Below, piece after piece: positions 60,425 to 64,000 of a stretch of DNA of 64,000 bases. The notes under the pieces are model-generated. The model did no database searches. It saw only the letters and a list, made by a program, of their open reading frames with translations, and had not been told where the DNA came from. The position numbers were made by a program, and so were the translations under genes. The stretch lies in the NCBI RefSeq assembly GCF_900446215.1, contig NZ_UAQZ01000013.1:496001-560000 (forward strand), read 5' to 3'. The DNA is from Burkholderia cenocepacia (GTDB taxonomy: Bacteria > Pseudomonadota > Gammaproteobacteria > Burkholderiales > Burkholderiaceae). The first letter of the stretch is position 1. Every line of letters starts with the position of its first letter.

Positions 60425-60465
60425 GTGGGGAAAAGAATCAAAAGAGCGAGAAGAACGACGAGCGC

Positions 60466-62391
60466 CTACGCCTGAATACCCACCCAACCGCTGTCAGGCC
60501 GCAGGTAGTGAAGATCGCGGTGGAAGCGAGTATACCCAACCCGATCGAAGAACTCGAGAATCTGGATCGCGCGCTTGCGACCGAGCCCCGTCGCGTCGCG
60601 GAACGTCGCGGCATCGAGCCCGCCGCCGCGCGACGGCGCGAGATGCGCGACCAGTTCCGCCAGCTCGCGTGCGACGTCCGCGTGGTAGAACAGGTCGCGC
60701 ACGACCTGGTGCACGTCGCCGCGCCGCGCGAGCTTGCGCAGCAGCGTGCGCACCGCGTCCTCGGCCACGCCCGTATCGCGAGCCAGGTCGCGCACCCACG
60801 GCGGATCGAAGCGCCCCGCGTGGATCAGCGGCAGCAGTTGCTGCGCCAGCGCTTCCTCGCGCGGCTCGAGGCTCACCGAATGCGACGGCAGATGCAGCCA
60901 CGGCCCGCTGCGCACGACCTCGCCGCCCGCCACCAGCGCCTCGACGAGCGCGCGCCACAGCGCATCGCCGACGAGCGGTGCCGCCATCCGCCGCAAGCGC
61001 GCAGCGTCGAGCCCCTGCTCGTCGGGCATGCGCTCGTGGTACGCGCGCAGCGTATCGACCGCCCGTGCCTGCAACGCACGCCAGTGCGCCCGCGAAATCA
61101 CCGCGCCTTCATTCGACGCGGCATCGCGCTGCCCGATCGCCAGCGCGTCGTCCGGCAACGCCAGCGCATCGGGTGCGAATCCCGTCAGATGCGTGAGCGT
61201 CGCGCGTGGCATGCCGAGCGGCGCCTGCGCCAGCAGTGCATCGAGGCGCCCTTCGTCGAGCCACGCGGCGAGCGCATCGAGCCACGCACGGCGCGCCGGC
61301 GTGCGGCGCTTGCGCGCCGGCCCGAACGGATCGAGCACGCGACCGCCGCCGACGGTGCGCGTTGCTTGCGGATTGCGAACGATGAAGCGGTCGCCCGGCA
61401 GCGCGAACACCGGTTCGTCGAACACCAGTTGCACGCGCATCCGCTGGCCGGCCGCGAGCGTGTCGCCGTCGAGCAGCGCGACGTGAGCCACGCGATGCAG
61501 CGTGCCGAGATGCACATGCAGCGGCGCCCAGTGCGTCAACGTCAGCCCCGCGTCCGCGAGCAACGTCAGTTCGACATCGAGGCGCGGCGACGTCGCGACG
61601 AGCCGCGCATCGGCGACGGTATCGCCCCGCTCGACGTCGGCCTTGTCGACGCCGGCCAGATTCAGCGCGCAACGCTCGCCCGCGCGGCCGGCCTCGACCG
61701 GCCGGTTCTGCGCATGGATGCTGCGCACGCGGGCCGCACCGCCGGTGCGCACGATCGCGAGCGTGTCGCCGGTCGCGACGCGGCCCGCGAACGCGGTACC
61801 CGTCACGACGGTGCCCTGCCCGGCGAGCGTAAACACACGATCGACCGCGAGCCGGAACAGGCCGTCATCGCGACGCGCGCGCCACGCGATCGCCGCGTCG
61901 GCCAGGTGCCGCTTCAGCGCGGCGACGCCCGGATCGTCGGCCACCGTCGCGCGCGTTTCGAAGATCGGCACGCCGGCCAGCGTCGAATCGTGCAGCCACG
62001 CGGCGATCTCGTCGCGCACCTCGGCGACCCGCGCGGCATCGACGCGATCGCATTTCGTCAGCGCGACGGCGCCATGCGTGACGCCGAGCAATTGCAGGAT
62101 CGCGAGATGCTCGCGCGTCTGCGGCATCACGCCGTCGTCCGCGGCAATCACGAGCAACGCGAAGTCGATGCCGCACGCACCGGCCGCCATCGTGTGAATC
62201 AGCTTCTCGTGGCCCGGCACGTCGATCAGGCCGAGCACGTCTCCATTGTCGAGCGGCGTATACGCATAACCCAGCTCGATCGAGATGCCGCGCGCCTTCT
62301 CTTCCTTCAGCCGATCGGTGTCGACGCCCGTCAGCGCACGCACGAGCGTGGTCTTGCCGTGGTCGATGTGTCCCGCGGTCCCGACGATCAT
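60466..62391 (-). CDS. selB: Selenocysteine-specific elongation factor SelB
   Basis: The 641-residue GTPase has P-loop GTAGHIDHGKTTL, switch ARGISIELGYAY, DVPGHEKLIHTMAAG and TKCDR. EF-Tu-like domains follow, and C-terminal winged-helix repeats bind the SECIS RNA (about residues 400-641). It delivers Sec-tRNA-Sec at UGA codons. The start at 62,391 overlaps the selA stop by 4 bp. Confidence 0.95.
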   Translation of the reverse strand: MIVGTAGHIDHGKTTLVRALTGVDTDRLKEEKARGISIELGYAYTPLDNGDVLGLIDVPGHEKLIHTMAAGACGIDFALLVIAADDGVMPQTREHLAILQLLGVTHGAVALTKCDRVDAARVAEVRDEIAAWLHDSTLAGVPIFETRATVADDPGVAALKRHLADAAIAWRARRDDGLFRLAVDRVFTLAGQGTVVTGTAFAGRVATGDTLAIVRTGGAARVRSIHAQNRPVEAGRAGERCALNLAGVDKADVERGDTVADARLVATSPRLDVELTLLADAGLTLTHWAPLHVHLGTLHRVAHVALLDGDTLAAGQRMRVQLVFDEPVFALPGDRFIVRNPQATRTVGGGRVLDPFGPARKRRTPARRAWLDALAAWLDEGRLDALLAQAPLGMPRATLTHLTGFAPDALALPDDALAIGQRDAASNEGAVISRAHWRALQARAVDTLRAYHERMPDEQGLDAARLRRMAAPLVGDALWRALVEALVAGGEVVRSGPWLHLPSHSVSLEPREEALAQQLLPLIHAGRFDPPWVRDLARDTGVAEDAVRTLLRKLARRGDVHQVVRDLFYHADVARELAELVAHLAPSRGGGLDAATFRDATGLGRKRAIQILEFFDRVGYTRFHRDLHYLRPDSGWVGIQA

Positions 62392-63827
62392 GCGGCGGGC
62401 CCCGCGAACGGCACGCATTGCGCGACGAACGCCGCTTCGTCGGCCGCTTCGACGCACCGCAGGTCGAGCCGCAGCGCGTTGTCGGCCACGCGGCCGATCA
62501 CCGGGCGCGGCCATTCGCGCAGGCGTTTCTCGAGCTGCGCGAGCGCGCGGCCGCTGCGCTTGCCGTCCGCCGAGCGCACGACGAGCCCGGCGCTCGGCAA
62601 CTGGTCGACCGGTAGCGCGCCGCTGCCGATCTGGCTGAACATCGGCTCGACCGTCACGTCGAAACCGCTGCCGAGCGCGGCCTGGAACGCCGGACGCACG
62701 CGTTCGGCGGCCTCGGCGATCTCGCGCTGCGGGCGCGTCAGCAGGCGCAGCGTCGTGAGCCGGTCGCGCAGGAATTCGGGCGACTGATACAGCCGCAGCA
62801 CGGGTTCGAGCGCCGCGAGCGTCAGCTTGCCGACGCGCAGCGCGCGCTTGAGCGGATGCTTCTTGATCTTCGCGACGAGTGCGCGGTCGCCGACGATCAG
62901 GCCGGCCTGCGGCCCGCCGAGCAGCTTGTCGCCGCTGAACGTGACAACGTTTGCGCCGGCGGCGACGGTTTCCTGCACGGTCGTCTCGTGCGGCAGGCCC
63001 CATTGCGACAAGTCGGCGAGCGTGCCGCTGCCGAGATCGACGGCGACCGGCACCCCGCGCTCGCGTGCGAGCGGCGCGAGTTCAGCGAGCGTCGTCTCCT
63101 TCGTAAAGCCGCTGATCGCGTAGTTGCTGCAGTGCACCTTCATCAGCAGCGCCGTGCGCGGGCCGATCGCGGCCGCGTAGTCGTGCAGGTGCGTGCGGTT
63201 GGTCGTGCCGACCTCGTGCAGCTTCGCGCCGGCACGGCTCATGATGTCGGGGATCCGGAACGCCCCGCCGATCTCGACCAGCTCGCCGCGCGACACGACC
63301 ACTTCCCGCTTCGTCGCGAGCGCCGACAGCGTCAGCAGCACGGCCGCCGCATTGTTGTTGACGACGGTCGCGGCCTCCGCACCCGTCAGTTCGCACAGCA
63401 GATCGTCGATCAGGTCGTCGCGATCGCCGCGGCGGCCGGTCGCGAGGTCGAACTCGAGGTTGACGGGCCGCGTGAGCGCGTCGACCACCGCGCGCACCGC
63501 GTCGTCGGGCAGCAACGCGCGCCCGAGGTTCGTGTGCAGCACGGTGCCGGTCAGGTTGAACACGGTGCGCACGGCGCCCGCGCTCTGCGCGGCCAGCGTG
63601 CGCGCGACGGCCGCTGCGATGCGCGGCTCGTCCAGTGGCTCGGCCGCCGCGGGATCGTGCTGCGCGGCCGTGCGCCAGCGTTCCAGTTCGGCGCGCACCG
63701 CGTTCAGCACACGCGTGCGGCCATAGTCGTCGATCAGCGGTTGCAACGGTGTCGAGGACAGCACGCGCTCGACGGACGGCACACGCGCCAGCACGGCATT
63801 CAGTTCATTCACACCCGGTTCGGTCAC
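62388..63827 (-). CDS. selA: L-seryl-tRNA(Sec) selenium transferase SelA
   Basis: The 479-residue PLP enzyme has NLTGTVLHTNLGRALLP, VVNNNAAAVLL, VDLGSGTLADLS and the PLP Lys in TFSGDKLLGGPQAG (K301). It converts Ser-tRNA-Sec to Sec-tRNA-Sec with selenophosphate. It lies between fdhE and selB, in line with a formate dehydrogenase selenoprotein locus. Confidence 0.95.
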   Translation of the reverse strand: MTEPGVNELNAVLARVPSVERVLSSTPLQPLIDDYGRTRVLNAVRAELERWRTAAQHDPAAAEPLDEPRIAAAVARTLAAQSAGAVRTVFNLTGTVLHTNLGRALLPDDAVRAVVDALTRPVNLEFDLATGRRGDRDDLIDDLLCELTGAEAATVVNNNAAAVLLTLSALATKREVVVSRGELVEIGGAFRIPDIMSRAGAKLHEVGTTNRTHLHDYAAAIGPRTALLMKVHCSNYAISGFTKETTLAELAPLARERGVPVAVDLGSGTLADLSQWGLPHETTVQETVAAGANVVTFSGDKLLGGPQAGLIVGDRALVAKIKKHPLKRALRVGKLTLAALEPVLRLYQSPEFLRDRLTTLRLLTRPQREIAEAAERVRPAFQAALGSGFDVTVEPMFSQIGSGALPVDQLPSAGLVVRSADGKRSGRALAQLEKRLREWPRPVIGRVADNALRLDLRCVEAADEAAFVAQCVPFAGPAA

Positions 63828-63900
63828 GTCGTCGTGGCTCCAGTCTCATGCTTCGCAGTCGGCCGGGCCGGCGCTCGCGCCCCGCCCCGGCCCCGTGCCG

Positions 63901-64000
63901 TCAGTCCGCTTCGCGCGACACGTCCGGCCACAGCAGCGGGTTCGGCGAGCTGCGCTGGTAGCCGGCCTCGTTCATCAGCAGGTCGAGCGTGAGACTCGCG
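63901..64000 (-). CDS. fdhE: FdhE C-terminus (formate dehydrogenase accessory protein), partial
   Basis: The minus-strand frame entering at 64,000 reads SLTLDLLMNEAGYQRSSPNP and ends PDVSREAD before TGA. The D-L-L-M-x-E-A-G-Y-x-R pattern and the position just upstream of selA fit FdhE, which helps mature formate dehydrogenases. Only 32 residues are visible. Confidence 0.7.
   Translation of the reverse strand, partial: ASLTLDLLMNEAGYQRSSPNPLLWPDVSREAD

Noticed and set aside
60508..62787. A 759-residue plus-strand frame across selB
   Set aside because: It is a GC-driven shadow of selB and selA with Arg/His-rich low-complexity sequence.

Overview
The window is GC-rich DNA (roughly two-thirds GC by eye) from a Burkholderia-type beta-proteobacterium. 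The host genes, their codon use and the fdhE-selA-selB-selC arrangement all fit Burkholderia, probably the cepacia complex. That taxonomic call is inference; no search was run. Host chromosome occupies about 1-13.5 kb and 60.3-64 kb. Between them lies an apparently complete prophage of about 46.8 kb (13,586-60,392) inserted in the selenocysteine tRNA gene selC.

Left host flank. After the end of an MFS transporter comes a leftward seven-gene cluster (8,907 to 550): MFS transporter, FGGY-family kinase, GlpD-type FAD dehydrogenase, FAD-linked oxidase, GlpP-like antiterminator, small monooxygenase and iron-dependent alcohol dehydrogenase. It looks like a polyol or glycerol-phosphate catabolic operon, but its first gene carries an in-frame stop codon. 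A short-chain dehydrogenase, a divergent LysR regulator, an NCS2 xanthine/urate-type permease, a Nudix hydrolase and a small membrane protein follow.

Prophage, leftward late half (about 41 to 13.7 kb). Reading in transcription order: a Cys-rich HTH protein placed like a Q late regulator, small and large terminase, portal, MuF-type head protein, a fused protease/scaffold, decoration protein, capsid, neck proteins, contractile sheath (DUF3383), tube (DUF3277), tail chaperones, a tape measure with a muralytic domain, baseplate and spike, tail fibres, two exported tail-spike-like proteins, a lysis cassette with a GH19 endolysin, and finally a lipoprotein and a lipase. This is a contractile-tailed myovirus. 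Intrinsic terminators recur inside this unit, and morons sit in the baseplate module.

Prophage control region (about 40.6 to 48.7 kb). Cro-like and repressor-like genes diverge around a three-operator region. The same operator motif and an almost identical promoter recur at 48.2 kb, giving a PR/PL-like pair. PR drives cro, cII-like, O-like, P-like, rusA and the Q-like gene leftward. PL drives about 25 small early genes rightward, after a 455-nt untranslated, hairpin-rich leader. The repressor has no S24 autocleavage domain. Instead a near-consensus LexA box lies upstream of a gene converging on it, and a group IIC intron (45,478-47,392) has inserted directly beside that box. A Doc-type toxin-antitoxin pair lies between the intron and PL.

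Early rightward half (48.7 to 60.2 kb). Many small overlapping genes, a RecT-like annealing protein with a YqaJ-type exonuclease, two methyltransferase-like proteins, a DUF1643 protein, an excisionase-like protein and a tyrosine integrase. The integrase abuts selC. The selC 3' half there differs from the selC 3' half left at the far end, so the active tRNA-Sec gene appears to be a host/phage chimera joined in the anticodon loop. selB, selA and the end of fdhE complete the window.
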